NCBI GenBank assembly: GCA_030278955.1
Contig: JAOANR010000003.1
Coordinates: 60,505,628 to 60,569,627 of the forward strand
Length of the DNA stretch: 64,000 bases
Source: Hygrophila difformis
Taxonomy: Eukaryota; Streptophyta; Magnoliopsida; Lamiales; Acanthaceae
Direction of reading: 5' to 3'
In this document: positions 35,489-46,561 of the stretch, in pieces
Numbering within the stretch: the first letter of the stretch is position 1
How the letters are laid out: each line of letters opens with the position of its first letter
The notes under the pieces: generated by a model
What the model was told of the DNA's origin: nothing
The model's database searches: none
What the model saw: only the letters and a program-made list of their open reading frames with translations
Position numbers and translations under genes: made by a program

Positions 35489-37953
35489 GGCCCCTTCTTC
35501 AGGATTATATTGGCCCATACCAGTCTGCTTTTTTGCCCGGACGAGGGACAGTGGGAAATGCTATCATCCTACGAGAAGTTTTGGAAGCTTTCCGTAACAA
35601 GCAGAAACGCTCCCAAGCCATACTGCTTAAGGTGGATTTGGAGAAGGCCTACGACAATGTGCAATGGGACTTCTTGGAGGAATGTCTCCAAGAAATGGGG
35701 TTGCCTTCGGACTTCATCCGTATTATCATGTTTTGCATCCGCTCCCCGACATACTCTATTCTTTGGAACGGGTCCATTCTACCATCTCTCTCCGGCGAAA
35801 GGGATTCGGCAAGGGGATCCTTTGTCGCCGTATCTGTTCATAATAGTGATGGAAAAACTGTCAAGAACTATTTGTGCCCGAGTCTCGGAAGGTAGGTGGC
35901 GGCCGGTGGTTATTACACGGGGGGCCGATCCTATATCCCATCTTATATTTGCAGATGATTTACAACTGTTTTCTGAAGCTTCCGCGGAGAGCGTCAGATG
36001 TATGGATGAGGTTCTGAATGATTTTGCTGGGCAATCAGGGCTTAAGATCAATCCTCGGAAATCAACGGCCCTTGTCTCGGCCCGAGTGCCTCAACAGGTT
36101 GGTCATGAGCTTTCGAATATTCTCAATATTAATATTGCTCCTGACATTGGTACTTATCTGGGTTTCCCAACTTTCTCGGGTGCACCTCGCTCCCACCACT
36201 TTGATTTCCTGCTTGAGAAATTACATAAGAAGATGAGTGCTTGGAAGCGGGGATTATTAAACACGGCGGGGCGCCTCACTTTAGCCCGGGCGGTCCTATC
36301 TTCCGTGGCCACATACTTCATGCAATTGATGTGGTTGCCGACCCTCACATGTGAGAAAATCGACCAATTGATCCGACGCTTTTTATGGAAGGATGGACAC
36401 GGGCATGGTATTCATCTGGTGCACTGGGATAAAGTTGCTAAACCTCGGCGGATGGGTGGTCTTAGATTGAGGAAATGCCGAGAGATGAATATTTCCATGC
36501 TAGGGAAATTACTCATGGACGTCATGACAAATTCTCCCAAGGCATGGACGGTTCTTTTCAATGCCAAATACGGGTGTGGGGGAGGGTTTTTCCCCAGAGA
36601 CCGGCAGCCTCCTCTACTTACCGAGCACTTCAACGGGTGGCTCCATTTCTCCTGGACGGGTTTCGGCTTCGGATAGGAAATGGCGCTAGTAATTTCTTTG
36701 ATAGCAAGTGGTTACCGCATGGGAGCATTGGCCCTCGGATTCCCTACGTTCACATCTCGGACACCCTGATTCGGATTTGTGATTTATATATGGAGGATCG
36801 TTGGCGCTGGGAGAACCTTACCATTATGCTCCCGGCCAACATTGTTGATGAAATTGAAAGGTATGGTCCCCTGGATCTTCACCCTGAGGCAACGGACCGG
36901 CTCGCTTGGATGGGAGAACCGACAGGGAAGTACTCGGTGGCGTCGGGCTATGATTGGATTCTATCTCGACGAGGTGTTTGCATGGAGCGACTGGTGGCAT
37001 GGGTCTGGAGACTTCCTTGTCCACCCAAAATTCAGATGCTCATGTGGCTCTTAGTAAATAACGCGCTGCCTACTAACAGGTTGCGATTCCGACGAGGCAT
37101 GGCAGGTTCTCCCGCATGCGCTATATGTAGAGCAAATGAGGAGGATAGCTGGCATCTCTTCTTCACTTGTAATTGGGCTGCTGACACATGGCGAAGACTG
37201 GGATACTCTTGGCAGCTGCAGGGCCAAGCTTCGCCAAATGAGATACCCCAACTCCTGTATAACATGTGCAAGAAGTGGTCGGGGATCGGGCTTGCAGCTT
37301 TATGGGCGATATGGCAAGGTAGAAATGCATTCTGTATTAGAGGGGAAGCAGTTAACAGCTACACTACTATGTGTAGAGCTAGGCGCCTTGGTCAGATGAT
37401 TGATCGCGTGTTCCAGAAGTCTCCAAGGGCTGCTCGGATGCGTCTCGTATCATGGAATCCTTCATGCCACACCGGGATCCTCCTCCATGTGGATGGCAGT
37501 GCCCTCGGCAACCCTGGGCCGGCCGGTTTCGGAGGAGTTATTCGCACGGGAGATGGCCAATGGGTGGAAGGTTTCTCCGGTTATATTGGGGTTAGCTCCA
37601 ACTTGAGGGCCGAGCTGAAAGGTATATGGCGCGGAATCCGGGTCTTGCATCAAAAGGGGGTGGTTGCGGCACTATGTTATTCGGACTCTCAAGAAGCCAT
37701 TCGACTTGTCAAACAGGGCGTCCCTAAAGATCATACCTTGTTTCCTCTGCTGAGTAACATTCGCGAGCTTCTGACACAACGACCGGGATACCAGTGGAAT
37801 CATCTCCTCAGGGAAGGTAATATGGTTGCTGATGGTTTAGCCAAAAGAGGAGCGAAATCCCTGGATTTTTTCACTACTTGGGCGTTTCCGCCGGACGATG
37901 TACGGGGTCATCTTACTGCGGATACTATGGGAGTTTGGTTCCCTCGATTGTAA
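35489..37953 (+). pseudogene. LINE copy 2 ORF2, 3' part: RT core and RNase H, broken
   Basis: RT resumes with PGRGTVGNAIILREVLEAF and KVDLEKAYDNVQWDFLEE. A frame change near 35780 is followed by KGIRQGDPLSPYLF and the catalytic FADD (LIFADDLQLFSE). A second frame change near 36620 leads into DGFRLRIGNG. The zinc-binding zf-RVT domain (CPPKIQMLMWLLVNNALPT, CAICRANEEDSWHLFFTC) follows, then RNase H (HVDGSALGNPGPAGFGGVIR, AELKG, SDSQEA, EGNMVADGLAKRG). It stops at 37951-37953 after TMGVWFPRL. The frame matches the 5' half across the LTR-element insertion. Confidence 0.9.
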
Positions 37954-38042
37954 TTTACTGCTTTTCTCTCCCTTCCCTCCTGCTGTAGTGTTTTTTTAGT
38001 CTTCTCCTTTGCCGACGTTGTAACGTCACCCTTATCAAAAAA
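35489..38042 (+). mobile_element. LINE retrotransposon copy 2, 3' portion
   Basis: It resumes right after the cctcc duplication and ends in an A-run before the 19-bp repeat aaaaaaagttataaaagtt (38043-38061). With 17772-20887 it makes about 5.7 kb of LINE. Confidence 0.93.
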
Positions 38043-38061
38043 AAAAAAAGTTATAAAAGTT

Positions 38062-38906
38062 ATAAAAGTTAGAAAAAAAAAGTCAAATATCATTACAAAA
38101 AATACATGGCCCACTACCCTTGCTTAACTTTTTTTTAGCCGAAATTATTAATTACTAGTATTTTTATTATGTAAATTATTTCAATTCCATCAATTATTTC
38201 ATTCAAATTAATTCAATAATTGGACCAATGCATGTCTGGTGCAATGGGGTTTTATTCGATACCTATTTTTTTGAACTGTAGAATTAGTGGGGGTGTCGTA
38301 TTGTAAAATGGAAATTAAAGCATTTTGCTTTTGGAATACTTTTGAAGAGCCCTCACATAATGATGAAAAAAAAAAAAAAAGAGGCAACAATTATTTGATG
38401 ATAAAATAAAATATACAATGGGGAAAATGTCGTTTCTTTTAGGCCATATGTTAATTTCCTTTAGCCACGTAGTACTACCTTTGATCTCAAAAAGGTACAA
38501 AAATAAAATAAAATAAATAAAGTAAAATACGTATTGAAATGATCAGCTCCCAACAAATGTTTTAAAAATATTGGTATATAATTATTTACATCATAATAAT
38601 TTGTAAAAAAATTGTTCATTGCTCACATTATAGAATTCCTCATTATACATTTTATGTTTAAATTACGTACGTCTCAATTAATGGTTGCATAGTTTCTTAT
38701 ATATAATTCTAGTAGTATGTAGATCTTATGTAAAATACAAAATTCTAGAACATATATTAATTTGATAAATTTCAATTATTAATCTGTTTTGGATATAAGG
38801 ACGCAATTACATTATGCTTAAAAGAGGAAATGAACTTTAATTATTGGATCAAAGTTTTGTATTTGTGTCACAAATATTCTATTGTTTGTAAATAACCAAT
38901 ACAGTA
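38062..38906. other. Intergenic spacer
   Basis: AT-rich, with no coding signal. It has an A-run at 38366-38380. Confidence 0.5.
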
Positions 38907-39382
38907 CTCCCTCCGTCCCGCGAAGTTTGACACATTTCTTTTGGGCACGGTAATTTAGGTGGTGAGGTTTAGTAATTAAAGTAGTATGAGTGTTTGTATT
39001 TAAGATTCTAATAAATTTTGATACTGTTTATTATTTAACTTTGACTTAATGTTATCGTAATGATGTAATTAGAGAAAAATAATCAATTGTGGTCTTGTTA
39101 GAATCCTCTAATCGTGTAGTTTTAGAATATATATTTTGTACAATTTTTATCTGTACCAATTTTAAAATATTAAGAATTAAAGAAATACAAGAGACTTTGT
39201 GTGGAAAAGTAAAATTGTATTGGAATTTGTGCAGAATGGTAAAAGTGATTACTTTTAATGGGATTTAACAATAATTAAAATTCTAATCAAACTTATACTA
39301 ATTTATCTAAAAATGGAAAGGTGTCAAATTCGTGGGACATCCAAAAAAAGAATAGGTGTCAAACTTCGTGGGACGGAGGGAG
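38907..39382. mobile_element. Stowaway-type MITE, copy g (long or composite)
   Basis: It has near-perfect ends, CTCCCTCCGTCCCGCGAAGT...ACTTCGTGGGACGGAGGGAG, flanked by TA. The 476-bp body also contains a decayed copy of the signature core (GGTCTTGTTAGAATCCTCTAAT). It may be one Stowaway inside another. Confidence 0.85.
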
Positions 39383-39384
39383 TA

Positions 39385-40039
39385 CTGTATAGGGATTGTT
39401 TGTTAAATTAATTTCAAAACCGTCCCTATATACGAAGTACTATATATTAGTATAGTTTATACACTGGTGTAGCATAAGTGCATAACAATAATATTTTACT
39501 GTTGTCATTAACAATTTTTTTTCCTGAACATCCTATAATTAACATATAATTAAATGTTAATGAGACTTTAACTACTTAAACAAGTTTGATCTTGAATTTA
39601 AGTATTGTAGATGCAGATAATTGCTGTGGGTGGTTGAATCTAATTAGTAAGTAGTATTTAATTAAAATATATAGTTGTTTTTTTTTTAACAAATATTCAA
39701 AATTATTTTTAATTCAATATTACTAAATGAAGCACAATATTTTTAACATTGCACTTAAAATACTTAGCTTAAATATATTTGAAATAAAATAATAATTGCA
39801 TTTACAATATCAAACGTATAGTCTCAATGAATAAAAAATACTTATTGAATTAAGATCAGTGTCAAGTGATAATAATTTATTTAATTTTTTTAATTAAAAA
39901 AACTGTACACGTGTTGGCCAACGGTACGACAATCATTCGTGCACCATGACAGGTGATAACAGCTCCCCATGACCGACTCATACTGTAATATGCCCATATT
40001 TCCTGCCCTTTTTCGTCTTTTCACATCGCCTCACCTTTC
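39385..40039 (+). promoter_or_regulatory. Upstream region of the RING-H2 gene
   Basis: AT-rich spacer. A G-box, ACACGTGT, lies at 39907-39914, about 130 bp before the TATA box. G-boxes are bound by bZIP and bHLH factors; use here is inferred. Confidence 0.5.
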
Positions 40040-40048
40040 CTATATAAA
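40040..40048 (+). promoter_or_regulatory. TATA box of the RING-H2 gene
   Basis: CTATATAAAC lies about 120 bp before the start codon, which implies a 5' UTR of roughly 90 bp. Confidence 0.7.
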
Positions 40049-40162
40049 CCTTCTCCTCCGTTCATACAATTCATTCTTCACCAGCTGAAACATCAATCAC
40101 TAGAGAAACCACAGCCATTGCCGAAAACTTGAAGCTCAATTTCCTACCGACATTAGTCCAAA

Positions 40163-40669
40163 ATGGGCTTTCCTGTGGGATACACGGATTTGCTCCTCCC
40201 CAAATTGCTCCTCCACCTTCTGTCAGTTTTAGGATTTTTCAGGAAATTCGTGTACGGATTGCTCTCCGTCCTAGGGTTGGGGGATTTCCTGGAGCCGGAA
40301 ACGGCTCCGCCGCGGGAGGAGCCGCGGTCGGTCTCGGTTTCGGCGGCGCTCATCCGAGAGCTGCTGCCGGTGGTGAGTTTCTCCGATTTGGATGACGGCC
40401 TGATTGAGCCGCCGGAGAATTGCGCGGTGTGCCTGTACGAGTTCCGCGGCGAGGATGAGATCCGACGGCTGGCGAACTGCCGGCATATATTCCACCGGTG
40501 CTGTCTCGACCGTTGGATGGACCATGATCAGAAGACGTGCCCGCTCTGCCGGACGCCTTTCATCCCGGAGAATATGCAGGAGGCCTTCAATGAGCGACTG
40601 TGGATGGCCTCCGGGATTTCCGAATATTCCGGCGAGTTCCCGGCGACCGTCTCCAGTAGCAGTTTATAG
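40163..40669 (+). CDS. RING-H2 E3 ubiquitin ligase, BRH1-like
   Basis: An intronless 168-codon gene. Residues 1-45 are hydrophobic with the family opening MGFPVGYTDLLLPK, likely a membrane anchor. The RING-H2 domain is complete: C87-x2-C90-x15-C106-x-H108-x2-H111-x2-C114-x11-C126-x2-C129, with the E2-contact Trp at 118 (LDRWMDH) and CPLCRTPF. The start is chosen because it gives the conserved N-terminus and lies behind a good TATA box. The family (Arabidopsis BRH1 and At1g63840) are membrane-associated ubiquitin ligases; BRH1 responds to brassinosteroid and elicitor. The specific substrate is unknown. Codon use is GC-rich against an AT-rich background, as for a functional gene. Confidence 0.92.
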   Translation: MGFPVGYTDLLLPKLLLHLLSVLGFFRKFVYGLLSVLGLGDFLEPETAPPREEPRSVSVSAALIRELLPVVSFSDLDDGLIEPPENCAVCLYEFRGEDEIRRLANCRHIFHRCCLDRWMDHDQKTCPLCRTPFIPENMQEAFNERLWMASGISEYSGEFPATVSSSSL

Positions 40670-42266
40670 TAGTAGTAACAGTTTATGGTTTTTTCTCCAA
40701 TTCTTTCGGGTGGTTGATGGATTTCGTGGTATAATGTAAATAGTGAAAAAAAGAAGGGGCCGTTTTGAAATTGAAATTTCATGTACACCAACAATTACCC
40801 TCTATGGAGGACAATTATCAATCAAGAATTGAACACATACACAAGATAAATACTAGTAGTAATTCTTAAGGATTATACTATAAACCGATGTGTTGGTAGC
40901 ACTACAAGATAAGCCAAGAAATCTGATGATTAGCATTAGACGAATCTAACAAGACCGAACTCGATTATTTTTTTCAAATATACACTTACAATAATATTGA
41001 GTCAAAGTTGAACAATGGACAGTGTTAAAAAGTCAAACTAAGCGTCTTACATGAGACGGAGAGAGTACTATTTACATTATTTAAATAGAGCCGCATCCAT
41101 TTGGCCCCAATGTATCATCAAACCCTTTACTAAAGAAAATACAATAATTAGTAAAATAGTGTACCTAGTATTCTCAAGGAAAATCAAGATTGGACGTTTT
41201 TAGTTTAAGATACCTAAGTTGGGGTAGCCAAAAGTTTGGAGACTTGACAAAATGGGATAATCTTTCACTAATATAGTATATGAGAGTTTGAGAGACCGAT
41301 GTGGGATGGAAGACAACTTGTTTGTCTTAATGAAATGCCCACTTTCATGCAAATATACATTATTATGCAATTTGCAATATGCGCAGCTAGCCGGAACTTG
41401 CTTGTGACACAACCCGACAATTAAGAATGTCTTATACTATACACTAATAATTCATATACAAATAAAAATATATTTCATCATGCAAAGATGTCGATAAATT
41501 TATATTACCCTTCTCCCAAAGAAACATTTAGTTAATATTCATCATAGAATATAGAGTAGAGTCAAGAGTGTTATACTACTACTGTTATGAATAGTAAAAT
41601 AGTAAATACTTGGATATAAATAAATAAAATGATGAATTAATTAATGTTGAGGGGAGACATAAAAGCCTGACCAGCATATATATCCAGCTATGCCGTCTAT
41701 TATATGGTTGTGACTTGTGAGTTGAATTTGGACATGAAAAAACCTACAATAAATTAAATTAAACACGCGTACATACTATATATAATTTGTTTAAATCATA
41801 GTTAAGGTTTGGGTGGAAAATTGGTTGTGTATATATATTATTGTCTTCTCCTGCGGGCTGCAATGCAAAACAATATACTCTCTATTATATAATCTGAAAA
41901 GATCACTTCATGAGTCAATAAAAGTCCGAAGGCCATAGTTTTCATGTTTATCGGTCAACTTAAAAAAAAATGGGAAGAACTTTCCTGGCAGGCAGAGACA
42001 CATGCAGCAATTCGATAAGATGGAAAGAATCGTCTACGTGCAGTCAACATTAACAACTCAATATCGATCATTTTATTTGAAAGTTGGCATCATTGATTTC
42101 CAATTGGGATCCACATCCACACATAAACAAAAAATACTGTAATAATAATACACTCTTACACTACTATATGGGGAAAAAAACCTTAACGGTCTTGTATAGT
42201 AGTATTACCATTAATTTCAATTTCGTCCAAAAAAAAATTTGAATTACTAAGTAGTACTACATGTTC
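40670..42266. other. Spacer downstream of the RING-H2 gene
   Basis: The 3' UTR is probably within 40670-40800. The remainder is AT-rich with one decayed Stowaway (about 40925-41065). The open frame at 41200-41412 has no motif. Confidence 0.5.
40925..41065. mobile_element. Stowaway-type MITE, copy h (left end eroded)
   Basis: ATTAGACGAATCTAACAAGA and the right end GAGACGGAGAGAG before TA are present. The left terminus could not be found. Confidence 0.6.
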
Positions 42267-42302
42267 ACTAATTACGGGAGCGATTTCAAGGCTGAACATC
42301 AA

Positions 42303-42330
42303 ATGTTCAGCGGGAGCTCCCGCTGAACAT
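42303..42330. repeat. Perfect 28-bp palindrome
   Basis: The half-site is ATGTTCAGCGGGAG followed directly by its reverse complement. It lies 27 bp inside the left end of the Pack-MULE-like element. Confidence 0.9.
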
Positions 42331-42534
42331 GATAGTTCAATGTATTCGTTGTGCTAGTTGGAATATTAGGAAAAAAATTTATCATTCATGTGACTTCAAT
42401 ATTAATGGTAATAAATATTCAATTTCTATTATTAATTTCTATAATTAAGCAATGGATTTACATACCAAAAACTCTAATACTCAACTAATTACAGAAATCC
42501 ATAATTTAAAAAAAATAATATATACTTCCTCCGT

Positions 42535-42860
42535 TTTCAAATCTTTTTTATATACCCACTTTTCACGCAGTCCAATGCACATTTTAAACCATTAATAACT
42601 CAAGTTCGGTACAAGTAAAAATTTTAAAAGTTCAATATTTAAAAAGTCCAATGCACATTTTAAACCATTAATAACTCAAGTTCGGTACAAGTAAAAATTT
42701 TAAAAGTTCAATATTTAAAAACTACTCGACGAGACGAATCTAACAAGATCCCACTTGACTATATTTTAACTTGTATAACAATGATAAAACTTTAAGTAAA
42801 AGTCTGTGGGTGAATAGTAACACATTAATAAACGTCAAGAACATATGAAAACGGAGGTAG
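42535..42860. mobile_element. Stowaway-type MITE, copy i, with internal duplication
   Basis: The ends are CTTCCTCCGTTTTC...AAAACGGAGGTAG with TA on both sides. It contains an exact 76-bp tandem duplication (42569-42644 and 42645-42720). The core is in the opposite orientation to copies b-e (AGACGAATCTAACAAGATCC). Confidence 0.88.
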
Positions 42861-43409
42861 TATATATATATAAATATATATACATAATCACCGACTGTCT
42901 CCGTCTCTTATCTCTGAATAATACAAAAAAAAGTCACAGGATAACAATCAAACAAGCATAGGATGTAAAAACAATCCGCACGGCATACACTTGATTCCAT
43001 CACATTAGCACTATCGTACCTCTTCCATCACCTCCTCCGCCTCCCCGTGGGAAATTTGTTACGGCCGTTCTCCACAGCACAAGATATAGACCAGCACAAA
43101 AATACCATTAACTCAACACATAAAAAAAACTAAGTTCATCATCACAGAAGTAACACGAGAATCAGCACAAAAGATCTCGTCGATCATCACAAGATGGAAA
43201 ATAACTTAGCACATGATATCATAAAAACTAGCACAACTTCGTTCACAATCTCCTTTCATTCCAACTACACACGTTGAAAATTAACCAAATTCAATTTCCC
43301 AACCATCATAGCTTCATTCAGAAGGCAAGCCAAAAAACAACTTGCATGTTTTTTTGCAGAACCCGCTCACAGTGCCAACAAAACCCTACAACATTAATTC
43401 CAAATCCTA

Positions 43410-43830
43410 CGCCACCTACGCTGCCCGGACTTCACCGCTTGCGCAATCCGTGCGCCGCCGATCGAGTTCTCTATCCAAGTGTCGCTCTCTCCCCCGCTCC
43501 CGTCGTGCCTCTCCCGTGATGTCTCTGCCGCTGCTGCAACCCGACGGCGGCACTGCCGTATCCAAATCTTTACCAACACTCCAATAGTGTCTCTGTTCGA
43601 GCGCCACTCCGCCACCGACTCCTTGCGTGCGTGAGTAGTTGTCCCCGGTTATTTTGTATGGAGGAGAATGAAACGCTATTGATTTTGATTTTTGGATGCA
43701 AGAATGGGACGGGGGAGGGGATAATGGTGGCTGGGAAATAGTGAAGAAGAAAAGGAGGCGGTGGTGGGAATGAGAAATTAGGGCACCATCTTGAGAAGTA
43801 GGGAAATTATCCACATATGCCAAAATTATT
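43410..43830 (-). pseudogene. GC-rich segment in the Pack-MULE, possible captured gene piece
   Basis: It is distinctly GC-rich compared with the flanking DNA. Both strands have 70-135-codon open frames, the longest on the minus strand at 43416-43823. None shows a known domain, so I do not assign a product. Position inside MULE termini suggests acquired host sequence. Confidence 0.35.
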
Positions 43831-43972
43831 GAAATTACATTGATTATATAATTTTGTTAAATATAGTAGTTTAATCACACATTAATTGTAAATAAAAACT
43901 AGCACACACAACACGCAAACTCACTGATTCAGCAAAAGCTGAATCAACTTATAAACCGTTCCCACTAATTAC

Positions 43973-44307
43973 TATCAAAATGATCCTTTGACTTCTTAAT
44001 TTTTTTTTAAAAAAAACAAAACTATACTGAAGTGGACACAATTAAGATAATGTGCCTTTGATCCATGCTGAATGTTCCAATCTTGGTTAGAGTTGGTCGG
44101 ATAATTGAAGGGAATTTGCTTGCATTACGCCTAGGGTGTAGTGTCTCCTTTCATTTCCCTCGAATTTGGGAAAAAAAAGTTTTCTTTAACCCTGAGAACT
44201 TTTTCGGGCTGATTTTTTAATCAGACGGGACCGGAATTGAAACAAGCATTTACGGGTCAAAAGTCGTATCTAATTAATTGTGTCCATGTTAACAAAATGT
44301 TTGATTA
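43973..44307. other. Spacer between two MULE-like units
   Basis: 335 bp of non-repetitive spacer, with no gene seen. Confidence 0.5.
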
Positions 44308-45011
44308 AATGAAAGAGAGGAAATGAATTTTTTAGGCCATTACAAGGCACCATTTCCACATTTGGGCCATTATGAAATCAATTTCCAATTTTAGGCCATT
44401 AGAAACCATCTTTGACCAAATTAAGGCCATTTAGACTATTTTGACTTTTTCAAACTTCAATTAACCCTACCAACTTTTACTTTATTTCATTTTGACCCCA
44501 GATTTTAGTTTCTTCATTATCATTAGTCCAATATCAGCCCATCATGCTTCCGATAATTAAATTAAGCACTAAACTTCATACCTTGGCTTTGACCGCCTTG
44601 CTGCCGGGTTTCCTAAGCTCCGGGATTTTACGGACTTCCTCCAACCACGCAGCCGCGACCGATGGTTCACCGATTCTTGGCTCCTTCAGCAACAAACAGC
44701 ACAGTCCTATTTCGTTTCCTACCTTAGGACGTATCAAGATATGAATAAAGGGTTTTAATTATATTATCGGGATATTTGAGATATTTGGAAGCCTGGATTT
44801 TACTGAAGAAATATTAAAAATATTATTTAAACATAATTTCCCCTAACGGAGAAGACAGACACTTAGTTCCTCATGGTGGATACAAGACTCTTGGGGGAAT
44901 ACCCCATACTTTTACAGACTTGAAAGGAAATATGCAGAAAGAGAAATATTACAAATATTTTGAAGAGTTGGGAGGAATTTTTCGATGCCTTCCATCTGCT
45001 TCAAACTCCTT

Positions 45012-45019
45012 TATTTATA
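45012..45019 (-). promoter_or_regulatory. Viral TATA box (35S-type promoter)
   Basis: The minus strand reads GCCTATAAATAAAGG. It follows the transactivator ORF by about 250 bp, the position of the pregenomic RNA promoter in this virus family. Confidence 0.75.
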
Positions 45020-45071
45020 GGCGCCCGCGGACTTCAGCCCCGGATTCCAATCTTCCTCTAAATCCTTGTGA

Positions 45072-45088
45072 CGTCACTGCGTTCGTCA
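45072..45088 (-). promoter_or_regulatory. as-1-like enhancer element
   Basis: The minus strand reads TGACGAACGCAGTGACG: two TGACG motifs separated by 7 bp, the same spacing as in the CaMV 35S as-1 element bound by TGA bZIP factors. The second TGACG is part of the palindrome TGACGTCA. It lies about 53 bp upstream of the TATA box. Confidence 0.7.
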
Positions 45089-45268
45089 CTTGGCCTTAAT
45101 TTCCACCGGCTACATTATTGTCCTTTTTTGAATTATTGCGTTAGGTGGCTTTTGTCAACTTTCCACCTTCTCTTGTCGGCCACTTTCTGCCAGCTACTCT
45201 GCCCTTCTTTGTCGGCTTTTAATAATGAGTGCTGCCGACACCTCTCTTTCTTTTACATCCAGCTAATC

Positions 45269-46561
45269 TTACTTTGGCTTGTGAAAGTTTTTTGGACGTT
45301 TCTTCCCTTTGTCCTGTTCGGGTCCGGATTTTTTCTGGGTTACCCGGATCTTTGTACCGAATAGGGGTTTCTCCTGTTCTGCACAATATGGGCATATGTG
45401 GTTATCCCATTGGCCAACATGCATCATGTTACAAGCCTTTTTTCTGGTAGACTCGGTTGCTGGCAACTTGTTTTCCCAGATGAGTAACCTCTTCTTTTCG
45501 AATGAGGTTTCCGCAAACTCTGTGCTTTTCCCTGTTAAAGAATTAACCAGAAACGATCCATTTAAATTGTTTGAGAATATTTTAAACGGATATTTAACCT
45601 TTTCCATCTCGGTGAGACAGACCCAGAATCCCCATGCTCGTCGGGTGGAGATTTCATCTTCGCTGATTGAAGATACCAATGGTGCCTTCTCATCCATAGA
45701 CTTCACTCTGTTGAAGGCAATCATATCAGGTCTCTGTAATTTAATAAATTGAAAGACCGGATAAGAACCTTTTCCGACTATTTCTGGTGCCGCTGAAATG
45801 AACTTAAGCTCCAGAATATCTCCTCTTTGCAGGTGCGGGTTATTCTGCCATGATTCGTGCACCGCACTACTTATCCATCCCGGAAGTTTTTCGATTTCCG
45901 GAAACCCTGGTGATGTAGTATGAACAGATGCTAATGCTCCAAAGTCATACCACTTTCGAACCTCTTCTGGTTTCGATCCTTCGAGCATCCATACCCTGTT
46001 GTATCTCCCGGATGTCTCGATTACTGTTTTGCTAGGGTTAATTCCCTTTTTGGAAACCAGTTGTTCCCATTTTCCTTGGTACTCCAGCCAAGCAGTAGAT
46101 AGGACCTTCTCGTCTGAATTAACCTTAGAGGTGCCTGTCATTGGCCTAAGGTTAATTTCTTCCTCTTTTACCCCAGAGGCAGTGGGTTGACTTGAGCTTT
46201 CGGAAATGTGACTTTCCTCTTGCTCAACATTTTTGTCGGTATCCGACAATGGTTCCTTTGAAGCAGTGCTTGAATCTGCTTCTTCATATGTGACCACTTT
46301 AGCTTTTTGGGCACATTTCTCTTTGTTTACCAGGGAAGTTGACGCTTTCCTGATTGGCTCTAATACTGTTTCCCATAGTGCTGTCATTGCTATATGGGAG
46401 GTTCGTATATTGTTGCGGACCATGTCCACATCGCTCTGTTGTATTTGGCCAGCTGCTCGTGCATTGATCTCGAGCTGTCCAAAATGCTTCGATAGCTCCT
46501 CTAGGTTTTCTCTGAGGTGCCTGAATCTCGTAATGATGGAATCAGCTTCAAATGCTTCCAT
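45269..46561 (-). CDS. Pararetrovirus transactivator/viroplasmin-like protein
   Basis: A 430-codon intact frame, last in the viral order. It has a helical N-terminus, an acidic/polar linker (about residues 95-155), a central conserved region with YNRVWMLEG and KYPFKIFSNN, and a Cys/His cluster CPYC near residue 395 followed by a Lys-rich tail. Position after the polymerase and before the promoter, length and the central region fit the translational transactivator (ORF VI type), which allows reinitiation on polycistronic RNA. It overlaps the polymerase end by 14 nt. Confidence 0.75.
   Translation of the reverse strand: MEAFEADSIITRFRHLRENLEELSKHFGQLEINARAAGQIQQSDVDMVRNNIRTSHIAMTALWETVLEPIRKASTSLVNKEKCAQKAKVVTYEEADSSTASKEPLSDTDKNVEQEESHISESSSQPTASGVKEEEINLRPMTGTSKVNSDEKVLSTAWLEYQGKWEQLVSKKGINPSKTVIETSGRYNRVWMLEGSKPEEVRKWYDFGALASVHTTSPGFPEIEKLPGWISSAVHESWQNNPHLQRGDILELKFISAAPEIVGKGSYPVFQFIKLQRPDMIAFNRVKSMDEKAPLVSSISEDEISTRRAWGFWVCLTEMEKVKYPFKIFSNNLNGSFLVNSLTGKSTEFAETSFEKKRLLIWENKLPATESTRKKACNMMHVGQWDNHICPYCAEQEKPLFGTKIRVTQKKSGPEQDKGKKRPKNFHKPK

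Larger units (their letters stand above)
42276..43963. mobile_element. Pack-MULE-like element
   Basis: The inverted ends are GGGAGCGATTTCAAGGCTGA and, from the right, GGGAACGGTTTATAAGTTGA. A perfect 9-bp duplication, actaattac, flanks it (42267-42275, 43964-43972), diagnostic of Mutator-like transposition. Inside are a 28-bp palindrome at the left end, a Stowaway (42535-42860) and a GC-rich segment (about 43410-43660) unlike the rest. There is a small hairpin, GATTCAGC-AAAA-GCTGAATC, near the right end. No transposase was seen. Confidence 0.85.

Noticed and set aside
43274..43587. Overlapping ~80-codon frames in the Pack-MULE
   Set aside because: Several frames are open at once because of GC bias; no domain supports any one of them.
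44544..44744. Plus-strand 66-codon frame
   Set aside because: Antisense to the viral leader, with no motif.
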